From the NCBI RefSeq assembly GCF_918797505.1, contig NC_092796.1, forward strand, positions 55,644,851-55,708,850: a stretch of 64,000 nt of DNA, read 5' to 3'. The position numbers and the translations under genes were made by a program. Shown here piece after piece: positions 37,271 to 48,560 of this stretch. This DNA is from Bemisia tabaci. Taxonomy: Eukaryota > Arthropoda > Insecta > Hemiptera > Aleyrodidae. The notes beneath the pieces are model-generated. The model did not search any database and was not told the origin of the DNA. It saw only the letters and a program-made list of their open reading frames with translations. The number at the start of each line of letters is the position of its first letter. Positions within the stretch are counted from its first letter, which is position 1.

Positions 37271-37881
37271 TGTGCCTTGATGAAACACTTAGTGGAAAAA
37301 AATATGCAGATGAATCTTTGGTTTACACTTAAGTATTAACTATCAAAAGATAGAGAGTCACTAAAGCAAATTGACCTCATTTGAACATAATAAAAGTTTA
37401 ATAAGTTCACTACACACAACTTGAGAAAGGGAGAGGTGCGTCAGACCATAAAAGGTAAACATGTGAATGATAGGTTATGTGTTGCTCTGGTTTTTTCACT
37501 CCAAACTGGCAACAGTGCCAAGAAAAATACACACATGCATATTTATCTTTGGAAACATAGTCTTTGACTTTATATTTACACTTTGCTGGTCCTTATCATC
37601 ACTTTTTACTTTACTTACTTTTTATCAGACAGTCAGTCAAGTCAGCACCTTCATCTTCTCCTTCTTTCTGATTAAGCATGTGACAGTGGTTATCGTAGTG
37701 ATTTCTAATTATTTTCAAAATTTTTCCTTCATTATCTAGTGCTCTAAACGTATTGAGATGATCCAAAAAGCAAGTATTTTAGATTATTCGCTCCAATGCA
37801 CAGCATGTGAGCACAAGTTTTAAAGTTATCAAAGTTATCACCGAGTAACTTGTCTTCTACGGATTAAGCACTTTCTTCACT
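37271..37881. promoter_or_regulatory. Divergent intergenic region between PDCL3 and Fsn/FBXO45
   Basis: Only 611 bp separate the start codons of two head-to-head genes, so both promoters, and any leader exons, should lie here. I see no clear TATA box or motif. A 90-codon frame at 37467-37739 is AT-rich, hydrophobic by composition and without family similarity. Confidence 0.5.
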
Positions 37882-40800
37882 ATGGTTGACAATATTGCAG
37901 TGTCTCTACCCCATCACATATTAGAACTACTGTTCTCCTACTTAGATTTAAATGATCTTAGAAGTTGTGCCCTTGTCTGTAAATCATGGGAAAATTTTTT
38001 GAGCGATGAAAACAGCGATGTGTGGAGACTGCAGTGTTTCCAAAAACTCTCTGAGGAAGTTTTAAAATCTGATTTGTTGTCCAGTCTATCTACGTACAAA
38101 GCTAAGCTGAGAGCCCACTACCATGCTTGGAACCCTGATGATTGCTCTCGTAATGTGTTCATCAAATCAAACAACTTCACTCTTCATCGAAATCCTGTGG
38201 CGCAAAGCACTGATGCTGTCAGAGGAAAAATCGGATTCGGACATGGCCGGCATTCATGGGAAGTATTCTGGGAAGGCCCTCTTGGCACCGTTGCTGTAAT
38301 TGGTATCGCAACAGAAGAAGCAACTTTGCAATGTCAAGGATATGTTGCGCTGCTTGGATCTGACGATCAAAGTTGGGGATGGAATCTTGTGGACAATCAT
38401 TTATTACACAATGGAGATACCCAGGGAAACTACCCTTTGTTAAATAATGCTCCTAAATACCAGGTAAATATTTTATTGAACTAAGAGTATGTTAGCCCCC
38501 CTAGGGGTTGTTTTAGTATACCCCTGTCGCACATGGATAGTAGTTGGATTAGATAGTTGATAATCAAACATACCTATATCTCTTCACCGTACCTGAGTAT
38601 TTTCAGAAGATCTATACCTAGCCCTGTGAAGCTGTCATACTCAGGGGTGTAAAAAGCTTAGGTTCATCTCAAATAAGTTAATGCACTTTCAGACAGCAAA
38701 AGAAGATCCATTATCTCGACTCGTGCCTTTATTTTCAACGCGCAACGAACATGACATGATCTCTGTCACAGTCTAAAAATGAGTAAACTTATTCAGCAAG
38801 GGCTCTATTGGAAGCAAAAAATCAATCCAAATCTCAGCCTCAAAATTTCCATGATACTGAAAAGATTATTTCACTCTTCCACAATGTCTAGGGTACACAT
38901 TGAACGGGAAACAAAGAGGTAATGTAAAAAGAATAGTCCTATGAAAAACCTTCCTCTTGAACTGCAGAATTTTTTGCATCCTGGTTTAAGTATCTTATAA
39001 AAAATTCTTACTTTTCCTAAGTAGCTTTCAGCCCAACTGAAGTTCTTGCATGGAGCGTCATCTTTGATCGTCATCTTGAGCGTCATCAATCATCTTTGAT
39101 CAATTCTCTGTTTTACAGAGAAACTCCTAGCATTATTGCTTGAATTTTCCTTTGAACTTGTCATATCTTTTATGAAATATCCACCAGAAAGGAGTATAGA
39201 GAATGAAATCTGAAGTGAATTTTTCGTAAAATTGATTAATCCTGTAGTACCTTTTTTAAAAATAACTGAAAAACAGGGATTGTCACCTAACAAAAGTGCT
39301 TCCATTTTCTTTAACGTTTCAAGTAAACATACACACACTCTTACCTGGGATGTCCCTCCGTCAGCCCTGACAAACTACTCATTGATTTGTTTTTTTCTTC
39401 TTTTTTTTCAGGTTGGAGAAAGAATTAGAGTAATTTTGGACTGTGAGACAAACACCTTATCATTTGAAAAAAATCACGAATTTCTTGGAGTTGCTTTCAA
39501 AGGTCAGTATGTCCAGCTGTCAAAGTATATTTCTTAGTAGTTAAGTATTGACATCTAAAAATATTGAGTGTCAATGTTGCCTGCATATCGACGGTGAAAC
39601 TACCAAACCACGTATCTCGTTTGCGGTGTTTAAAAATCTACGCTCATATTTTATTTTTTTGAAGTAGACCAAATCAATATCATTCCTTCAAATTTTCACA
39701 GAATTTTCTCTGCACAAAGAGGAAAAATCACAGAAATTTTCAAGACTGGTCGTTAAGTAGTTTTTCATTTAAAAAATAAAGTATGACAGGAAGTCTGCGA
39801 CGTCGCAAACCGAGATACGTGGTTTGGTAGTTTCACCGTCGATATGTTGCCTCATATGCCTGCTCTGCCCTAGAAAAATGTACCAAAAATTGAGAAGACT
39901 AATTCCAAGACCAAAAATGCTACAATAAAACATGGATACTCTGCGTTGCCTAGGCTGGAAGACCTTGTGTTGGCTCAAAAAGCCCAGCTAGTCTTGGGCC
40001 TTGATGGTTGTGTAACCATTTCCTCCACCTAATCAAACATACAACTCCTTCGAATGATATGCCTACTAAGCCAACAAAATCCCACCAATCCCGAGATCTA
40101 AAAGTTTTACTCCACAAAACTTCAAAAATATATATGAACCTACGAGAGTCAATTATGGCTTTGTGCAGCTAACTCTAATAGCCCAAAATGAAGTCTTATG
40201 CCTCTTTACTTTATTTGTAAAATTGATCCTAAAAATTAGCTGTAAGTCAAAACAGATTAATATAGTCTGCAAAAGGGTGTATTAGAAGCGTATTTTCGTT
40301 GATGATCGGTCAAACCAAAATGGGTGGATCATATCAGTTTTGTGTTTTGTTTTGACGCGATCATACTTTTTCAGAATAACACTGGGACTCACCAGACGGA
40401 TAGAAGGTGAAATTCTTGCAAACGTTGGAGCCAAAATATAATCCTACAAGAAGTAGGGTTCAGAAATGACCTGATGTAGATGATGGCATCCGACCAGCAT
40501 CAATTCGGACAGTCGAACTTCAAATGTTTACCAACCCGAGTATGATCTCACTGCCATTATTGTGGCATTTTGGCTTGACTGATCATCAACGAATATATGC
40601 TTTAGGTGTACTCATTAAATTTGTTTCACTTATCATGAAAAGAATAGAAAAATGTGCGAGCCATTTTGAAGGGATTGACAATCGGTCCCATGAGGCTGAC
40701 TGGGCAGTGCCAGAACTACTCTCCGTTGGTCCATTGGGACAGTCGTAGTGGTCAACAAGTTAAACATTATGAATAGAGACTTTTAATTAATTTTTCCCTG

Positions 40801-41193
40801 AAGCTTCCAGCACTTTCGATTTTTGCTGAGCCAAGCAAGCCAGTAGTTTGAATGAAATACGGATGTCATATTTTAAATGGAGTTATGCTTTGAGCTTTTC
40901 AAGTATCTTTATGCCTTGTGAATTTCTGCAAATTTTTGAACAAAAATTTCAAAGCTAGGGCTTATTATGAGCTTCTTGTGAGCCACAGTAGTTTTCCTGA
41001 AAAAAAACCTCAAAAATGTTCTTTAAATAACATTATTTCCCTGTCAAAGTTCTGGTGCATGCTGATTTCCAAATTAATACGCCATTTACTGTTTTCAGGT
41101 CTTCCGCCAAAGAAACTATATCCTTCAGTTTCAGCTGTTTATGGTAACACTGAGGTTTCAATGGTATACTTAGGACCACCATATGATGGCTGA
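37882..41193 (+). CDS. Fsn: F-box/SPRY-domain protein 1 (Fsn / FBXO45; 3 exons, 255 aa)
   Basis: Exons: 37882-38463, 39412-39502, 41099-41193, in phase to 256 codons with TGA. The 255-residue length equals that of the Drosophila protein as I recall it. The F-box is at about 8-53 ([20 protein letters not shown] then [14 protein letters not shown]) and recruits the Skp1 arm of an SCF-like E3. A B30.2/SPRY domain at about 80-252 carries [66 protein letters not shown] and [15 protein letters not shown]. The family partners with the giant PHR ligase Highwire to restrain synapse growth and to degrade the MAPKKK Wallenda/DLK. The ATG is followed at once by the F-box, so the start is secure. Both introns carry MITE copies. 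A candidate AATAAA lies at 41764-41769. Confidence 0.95.
38660..38806. mobile_element. MITE family A, copy 1 (in Fsn intron 1)
   Basis: The left end has AAATAAGTTAATGCACTTTC then AGACAGCAAAAGAAGAT. The right end, reversed, begins AGAGCCCTTGCTGAATAAGT and continues with TTTAGACTGTGACAGAGA. It shares this end pattern with the copies at 43419, 48512, 54763 and 63152. Confidence 0.65.
39583..39843. mobile_element. MITE family B, best copy (~261 bp, 9-bp flanking repeat)
   Basis: The left TATCGACGGTGAAACTACCA then AACCACGTATCTCG is mirrored at the right by CGAGATACGTGGTTTGGTAG then TTTCACCGTCGATA. The TIR is about 35-40 bp. The 9-bp direct repeat ATGTTGCCT occurs at 39574-39582 and 39844-39852, consistent with an 8-9-bp target duplication (hAT or Mutator range). 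It lies in Fsn intron 2. Interior AT-rich, no transposase. Decayed relatives lie at 47.2-48.05 kb, about 53530-53590 and about 60190-60245. Confidence 0.75.
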
Positions 41194-41763
41194 GAGCATT
41201 GGCATCGAAGAAACAGTTGGATTTGTGTTTGACAGTAATTTACAGATAGTCCGTCGTGAATGGTTCCACTGAATTGCAACAAATTATTGGTAATTCTCTA
41301 TCAACTCATCAAAACTCATAGGAATATAAGCATGGAAGATTTTAGATATTTTCATTTTCAATTGAGTCGCATCATGTGAAAACAGCTAATATCCATTTCT
41401 TCAGGTCTGAGTTTTGTTTCTTAATACTATTTTTCAAGAGTTAATGTAGTCAAAGATGGTATAAGGACTTGCTATAGGTTTGAAGTAACCCTATTACAAG
41501 TTTTCACATAATTTTTATGACTGAATCTAACGATCAACCTCCAAAAAACCCAAGACTCGAAAAATGGCCATTAGCCGTTTTTGCATGATGCGCTTCAATT
41601 AATTTGCATTTTTATTCATTAATTTCTAGGTTTCTGTTGGTAGAACTATTTACTAAGTTTGGTTTCTAGGTATCTAATATCAGCTTGTTTGAAACATCTC
41701 AAATCATATGGTTCAGCTGGTAATGCTCAGTTTGTCATTTCATATTAAAATATTTTTTGAGCA

Positions 41764-41769
41764 AATAAA
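41764..41769 (+). terminator. Candidate Fsn poly(A) signal (AATAAA)
   Basis: AATAAA lies about 570 nt after the Fsn stop codon, in the right orientation. A usable site further downstream (for example the AATAAATAAA near 42312) is equally possible. Confidence 0.35.
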
Positions 41770-43418
41770 GCTCAATGATCATTTTTTGCCATCGTGATCT
41801 TAAGATCAAGAAACTATTCAAGGCGACAGCAAGTGTTGCTTAACGTACATATGTTTTAAGTTTTCCGACAAGAATCATTGTAAAAAGAAAAAAAAAAAAA
41901 CCATAAACAGAAAAAAAGGAAGTGTATGATACGATGTTGCCTAAAAATATTTTTAATTTTTTTCTGTATTTTAGTTTAAAAAGCTTGTAGGGAGACCTGG
42001 ACCTCTTAAATTGGAATTTGAATTGTTTTTGATCTCCAATTTTTTATTTATTTTTTAGCTGCGATCTCCTTTTTTTATTTCAGGGTTATTTTTTTCTTTT
42101 GTTCCCAATGTGTAATGATTTTATCATTTACTTAAACTTACTCCACGCATTCTTATTGAGGAGTATGGAGGCAAAAGGCTGCTCTTTTCTGATTCTCATA
42201 AGTTACAAGAAAATCACTTTGCAGCTGGTTTTTTTTTTTTTTTTTTTTTTTTTTATTTTTATTTTTTTTTTATCCAAAACGTGGAGGAGCCTTTTAATAA
42301 CTTTTCAAGAATAAATAAAATCTGGTTATTTCTGAGATTTTCAAATCATATCCATAAGCGGAGGAATTGTTTGCAAGAAAATTCAAAACACAGTTTTTAC
42401 CCCCAGATTTTAGAGCTGTCCATCCAAAACTTATGAAGTGAGTTGTAGCATATCTCTGCATCACACTATCCGGCTCTAATTCCAACCAAAGTGTTTATCT
42501 GTGAATATCTGAATAATCGTATGCTACCTTTTATTCCGCTGTGTCCTATTTGTCAAGCTGGCATTCACATCTTAATCCTTCACAAATGATTACTTTCAAG
42601 CTGATTAATATTCGTCCACGTAAACTTTAATGTCACCATTCTTACAGTAAAGGTCCTAACTAAGAAATTAGAGGCCTGATTGCAGTGATTTCTGACTTCA
42701 GTGTTTCCTGATTGAAGTCAAAGAAGATTTCACAGCTTTCAAGAGTAAAATGTAATTAAAGACTATCCTTTCATCAATGGTTGATGCAAGAGTATTGTGG
42801 CTTGACATTCAACGTTCATCCCTATGACCATTTAGACTGATAGAGTTAGTGAATAAGTACATTTAGTCAACAATAACTAAAGATTTCTCCTACATCTATG
42901 ACTGATTTTATTTACTAGGCATAAGTCTTCATTGACATTTGAAAGAAAAGTGATCATGTAAGCATAAGGAAAATTATTTTGCCTAGCAGTCAGTTCGGCA
43001 AGTTAATAGAATACTAGGCATCAAATGAATCAAATTCATTAATCCTCTCTTCAAACTTTTATGTCAAACCAATGTGCACAGCCAAAAATTCTAAAATCAA
43101 CTCCACAGCAAGACATATCTAAACATTTAAAATCCACAAGCAAAAGATATGAGCGTGTTATAAGTTAAATGTAAAGTTAGGAGATTCAAGTGTTTGCAAG
43201 CACTATGCGTGACAGAAAAATCGATGAATGATGTGGCAAAAGTTTCATTTGATGTAAAAGTAAAGTGCACTGGTTAATAGTTTCACTGCAGTCGATCTCC
43301 AGAAGTTTTGGTGTCTGTTCCTTTTCTATACAGAACTTTTAAGATATTGTACTTTATGCAGATTTTACATTGTCATCGTCTTTACAGGCTCATTTTTGCT
43401 GTGAGTTTCCAACTTACT

Positions 43419-43574
43419 AGAATCCAAGCCAAGTAAGTTTATGCACTTTTAGACTGCGACAGAAGATTAGTGAAGATGTAGTATCAGTTAAGCACTGAAA
43501 GTGAGTGCAAGAATGCAGATGGCAGAGCTTCTGTTGCATTCTAAAAGTGCATAATCTTATTTGGAGTGGACTCT
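43419..43574. mobile_element. MITE family A, copy 2
   Basis: The left AGAATCCAAGCCAAGTAAGT then TTATGCACTTTTAGACTGCG is mirrored at the right by TTCTGTTGCATTCTAAAAGT then GCATAATCTTATTTGGAGTG. The unit is about 156 bp and non-coding. It is the clearest representative of the family's two-ended structure. Confidence 0.75.
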
Positions 43575-44350
43575 CACATTCTTTTGCTCAAGCATCAAGA
43601 AGTAATTTGTTTACCCATTTTCTTTTAGGTTTCACTGATCTCTTTTTAATCAATAATTTTGAGTCACATACATCTCTAGGTCCGTAAGTCTTTCCTATAA
43701 TTTAGTATCCTAATATTTTCCTTCTTGCTGCTTTCTAGTCATTTTCATTTTTATAATTTTGCATAAGTCAGAAACAATAAGGGCTAATATTTACTTTTAA
43801 TACTTACTTTTTATTTTTTTATTTCTCAAGCTCATTTTGAGCAACTTTGTTTTGATAAAATATTAATCATTTTCCACGAAGTTATTTATCATATTCCATG
43901 TTTTGGTCCTCTTTTTGCTTTTCCTGAGAGCTTTCAATGGGTAGAAAGTATTGAGACTAGAACGAGATGAGTACCTATCTGGTGCAATGACATGTGAGAT
44001 GAAAAAGGAATAATAACATTTTATTGCACATTCTAATTACTTGTGCCAACTTTTTTGGAATTTTTGTGCCTCAGTGACAGCTCAATATTGAGGCATTGCA
44101 GTCTCATTGGACAGTGTTGTAAATTGAAAATGTAATTTGCAGAAGTGTTCAAGAATTGCAATTCGATGAAAAAAGAGAGTCAAATAATAAACCTTTAACC
44201 AGCATTCTTGGGAAAATAAAAAGATCCCCCCCCCCAAAAAAAAAAAAAAAAAAATTTACCCCTCTCCATTTTTTTTAGAGAATGGTAGTAACTATCAAGA
44301 TGTGCCCTTAATAGTTTAAAAGTGCTCCTAGATACCTGTAAAATAAAATT

Positions 44351-44392
<42 letters not shown>

Positions 44393-47364
44393 ACGAAGCA
44401 CCATGAATTAAAACTTGATTGCTCGACTAAATCTTAAGAAGAAAAATTTTACTCCCACTAATTTTCTCCTTCAGGGTTTTCAGCACTTTTTTTAAAAATT
44501 TTTTGGAGGGATGCCATGAGAAGAACTTTGAATAACTGCTTTAATTTTGGATATGGGCTGAAATGGCCCGCCTCGTAGACTATTTTTAAAGATTGAAAAT
44601 AGCTACTGATGACACTTGTTGCTTCATGTTTCTTTCATAAGAAGTATCCAATGGCAAGAATTTGAGAAAATATATGTATGTCTTCAAAAGTGGGATGAAA
44701 AATTCGGGAGATTCTTTGAAAACGATTGAGAGGCTGGGTCATTTGATGAATAATACCAATTCTCATTCGGTTAAGGTTTGATTTTATTTTCAATGCAAAA
44801 TTTACATTGCTAATCTTATTTTTTCCTCCAAAAAAGAAGAAAAAAATCATGAAAAGTCAGGAGTTGTAACATAACTTACAAAACTCTATCAATCAGTCCA
44901 TTTTTTACCTACAGCACTCCATGAGGTCTTATTTTATGCGTATCAAGAGGACAAAATAATTATGTAAACCGCATCTTGATATATGTACTAATATTCGCCA
45001 AAAAAATGGAGAAGAGCGGTACTTTTTGAATAACATGTATGTATTCCTGTTTGTACAAAACTTTTTTGTTAAAAATGGGGCTAGTCATGATTATTATCCG
45101 TTTGGACGCAGATTGGTTTCTATATTTTTTGTTTTTGTTTTTCCTTTTTTTGTTTGATTTTAAACAAATGTTGAAAAAATAGCACTCCAGTTTTTATATC
45201 TTATTTCTATAATTAATGTGAATCTCAGTGATCTAGGGATGAGAACTGATTATCTAAAGCTGTGAAACAGCTACGTCTTTGAAGAACAGTTATTATCGCA
45301 ATCCAGGATTTTATATAAAACACGGAACTATAACATTAAGAGACGTACATACTGAAGAATATGATGTCAAACTTGAAAGATTTTTAGAAAATTAATATCG
45401 TAAACTAGGAAAACGGACATTACTCTTTGATGAAGTGAGTAAGTGAGAGATGGCGACATGATATCTATCTTTCTCATCTATTGTGTCAACAAATCAAGCC
45501 ATTCCCTTAATTTTCAATTTAAATTTTCATCAAATCGGTATTTATGCTGCCACATGTCATGGTTTGGTGTTTTACACAAATTCCTGGACTGTGATAATTA
45601 CTTTTTCTCATAGACACCTGGTGTACTGCAGTGTAACGTAGTGGCGGTTTTCATTCCTAGATCACCTAAATTTATTTCAATTCCTTGGCTCTTTGCCAAT
45701 CGCTCACATTAATTTCATAATTTTACAAATAATCCATCATTCAATCAAATTAAATTTAATATTGTCCAAGCTTTCAGTAAAAACTGAAATCTTATCTTGC
45801 TGTTTAGATACCTAATTTTAAGAAGCAGCCAATTTTGTTTTTCCTTCCTTTTGTTTTTTCCAGTTTTTCACTTTTGAGTTTTCATAAGGTCACTGGGAGT
45901 GAACTTTAATTTGTACTTTTGGATTTCACATTTTTATATAAGCACACCCAAAATCTGATGAAAGAATGGAAAGTGATTTTTTGTAAGGTGTGAACGATCG
46001 TAGAAACATATTTCCAGTGAAAAATTTCCAGTTCTCAGATTAAAACTGCCAGATCTTTTTTTAAAAATTGCCTGTCTTGGTTTGATGTAAGCGCCGTGTG
46101 TTTTGCAAAATTAAACACGTGCGATTTGTACTTACGGCTGTCTAAAAAACCATGTTTATCTGAACTTTGACCTATCTATCTTGATTTGAAGATAACAATG
46201 ATAAGCGACGTAGTATACTGTGCAATGATGTGCAATATTTTTCACTACTAAAAAAGAAATCTATTTCTTGGCGTCTAGGTCATCATACATGTCTTGTCTT
46301 CAGATATAGAGTAGTCGTTTATACCTCATCAGTTCAATACCTCTAATAGGTTACCCAAAATATGCTAAGTATAGTCAACAAGTCAATCAGGTATTTTTAG
46401 ATTTTTTGGTTTTGATTTTATTCAATTGAAATTTTTTCTTAAATTTATAACTTTCTTATGTGTATGTGTATTTTGAGTGGATGGCCCATTTTCTTCGACG
46501 AAACGTTATGTGCTGTGTAATTGAATATAAGCATTCCTTAAGTCTTTTCCCACTTTAGATTTGAAGCAGTTGACCCCACTGTAGCGCATATTTTGTCATT
46601 TTTTGTATGATTGTTGCAAATATTCATAAATCCTTTTTCTTTTTTTGCCTCTAAAAAACTATTGTTCCGCAGTTAATGCTAATGCCAAATTGCTTTGAAC
46701 CCTTGCTTCATATGGTTAGACTGCCTCGATGATCTGCATTTATTCCAAGTTTCAGACTTTTTGTTCGTTATTCTAGGTGTCCTCTCTTGAGCACTAAATT
46801 TATTCCGTAACATGAAGAGCGGGAATGTAGCCACTTGGCACTAGTGGTAAAAGTAGTAATTTTAATATTTTTGAGGTGTATCAAGTCGGAACACTCAATG
46901 AACCGCAAGCAGGGCAAGCTCTTTTTTCTTCTAACAATTGACTCAAAACTCTCAATTTGTGCTTTCCTCCCAAAAGAATGTAATTATTTTTAAAGTTCCA
47001 AGTTACAAATGTTATTTGTCAATTTTTCACTCCAAAATGATGATTTTTAACTCATGGTAATTATATTTTTTGACTTTATTGATCGAGTAATGTTTTATGA
47101 AGTCTTCAATTTTAAATAAAGATGGCCTACTCTATCTTTATTATGTCATTTTCCTTTCATTAAAACCTTACCAAGCTTCACATTGATGGCAACAGTGCAA
47201 AATCACGTATTTATATTGCAATGTCTCAAAATTTCCGCTCCTATTTTACTTGTTCAAAGATGAATATGCCAACTTCATGGCTTGAAATTGTCCATGTAAC
47301 CCCTGTCAAATTTTTTGATTTTGGACAGGAAAAAAATTTTGGCGACCGGGAAAAAACGAATGTT

Positions 47365-47402
47365 ACTTTCACCTTACAGTCAATAGACTGTAAGGTGAAA
47401 GT
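47365..47402. repeat. Perfect 17-bp-stem hairpin
   Basis: ACTTTCACCTTACAGTC, then the loop AATA, then GACTGTAAGGTGAAAGT: an exact 17-bp inverted repeat with a 4-nt loop. It lies inside the nested repeat cluster at 47.2-48.05 kb. Confidence 0.9.
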
Positions 47403-47571
47403 TCAGCGAATGCTCGTTTTTTGCCAATCGCGAAAACCAGCCGACTCGTGAAGCCTTATAGACCAGATAATCGGACTCAGTGGGTCATTTCCAAGTGGAA
47501 TAACTCAGTTTCAGCCCAGTCCGAGAACTTTCGATTTTGACCCCAAAATTGCAGAATATTTTACTATAATA

Positions 47572-47925
47572 TAATATATGTTTGAGAAGCAACAGTGTTT
47601 GCCGTTTGCATGGAAACTTCAGTAATGAAGAAATGCTTTAGGAACTTCAAATCATGTATTTGGTTTATTGTGGGAAATTGTCAGTTTTCTTGAAAATTAA
47701 AAGATTTTAGCCAGCAGCAACTGCTGTGTGCAACCGTGATAATCAATTAGAGTATGATATCAAGAAGCAACGGTGCTTGCCGTTGGCACGAGAAACCTAG
47801 ATACTTACTATCCTTTGAAACATTAGTACAAGTATCTGGTCAACTGTTTGAAGTTCCTGAAGCATTTCTTCATTAATCGAGTTTCCGTGCTAACGGCAAA
47901 CACCATTGCTTCTTGAACATATATG
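47572..47925. mobile_element. Foldback element with ~80-bp arms (~354 bp)
   Basis: The left arm ATATATGTTTGAGAAGCAAC then AGTGTTTGCCGTT... is mirrored at the right by ...AACGGCAAACACCATTGCTT then CTTGAACATATAT. A third, degenerate copy of the motif AGAAGCAACGGTGCTTGCCG lies inside at about 47764. No coding capacity. It appears to be inserted into an older family B element. Confidence 0.75.
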
Positions 47926-48076
47926 AGAGGAACAGTCAAGGCAGTTCTCAAGAAATTAATACATTGAGTAGCTTTCCAAAAAACAAAATAAAGTATGACA
48001 GGGAGTTTGCTTTGTCGCAAAGGGAGATATGTGGTTTAGAACTTTGGCCATTGACATTATACATAGGATATAAATG

Positions 48077-48341
48077 CAGGGTGATCCAAAAGTCGCTTCC
48101 ACCCCCTTTAACTTTTTACCTAATTGAGGTAAAGATTTGAAACTTGGGAGATGTTCCTAGGTCAAAGGGAGCTACTTTTTGGCCCCCCTCAAGTTTTCAG
48201 GGGGGCAACAGACCCCAACCTTAAATTTTCAAATAGGAAGACCCCCTTTGTGATGGCTCGTTCGAGCCAGAGAAGTTTCAAATTTTTACCTCAATTAGGT
48301 AAAAAAATAGAGGGCGTGGAAGGGACTTTTGGATTACCCTG
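48077..48341. mobile_element. MITE (~265 bp) with CAGGGT-ATCCAAAAGTC ends
   Basis: The left CAGGGTGATCCAAAAGTCGC then TTCCACCCCC is mirrored by the right GTGGAAGGGACTTTTGGATT then ACCCTG. The inner arms TTTTTACCTAATTGAGGTAA and TTTTTACCTCAATTAGGTAA also pair. The flanks share TAAAT, offset by one base. The terminal motif is like that of the element at 10906-11096. Confidence 0.8.
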
Positions 48342-48511
48342 TAAATAATGGGAAGTATGAAGTATGGAAGAAGGACAAAATCTGCATTTAAATAAAAATG
48401 ATTTATAATTTAGGATACTACACACTTTTATGTGAAATAAATTTTCTAAATTTACTTAAGTCTATATGAACAAAGAAATTGCAAGATGGGCTGATCTAAC
48501 TAGGATTTGAT

Positions 48512-48560
48512 AGAGTCCATGCCAAACAAGTTTAAGCACTTTTAAACTGCAACATAATAT
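48512..48560. mobile_element. MITE family A, copy 3 (left end only)
   Basis: AGAGTCCATGCCAAACAAGT then TTAAGCACTTTTAAACTGCA match the family left end closely. The opposite end is too decayed to place. Confidence 0.5.

Noticed and set aside
40524..40748. 74-codon frame in Fsn intron 2
   Set aside because: It sits between two coding exons whose phases already join correctly. No similarity to F-box/SPRY or other proteins.
42229..42272. Long T-rich tract considered as a poly(A) tail of a processed copy
   Set aside because: No adjacent intronless gene copy or target duplication was seen. Treated as simple sequence.
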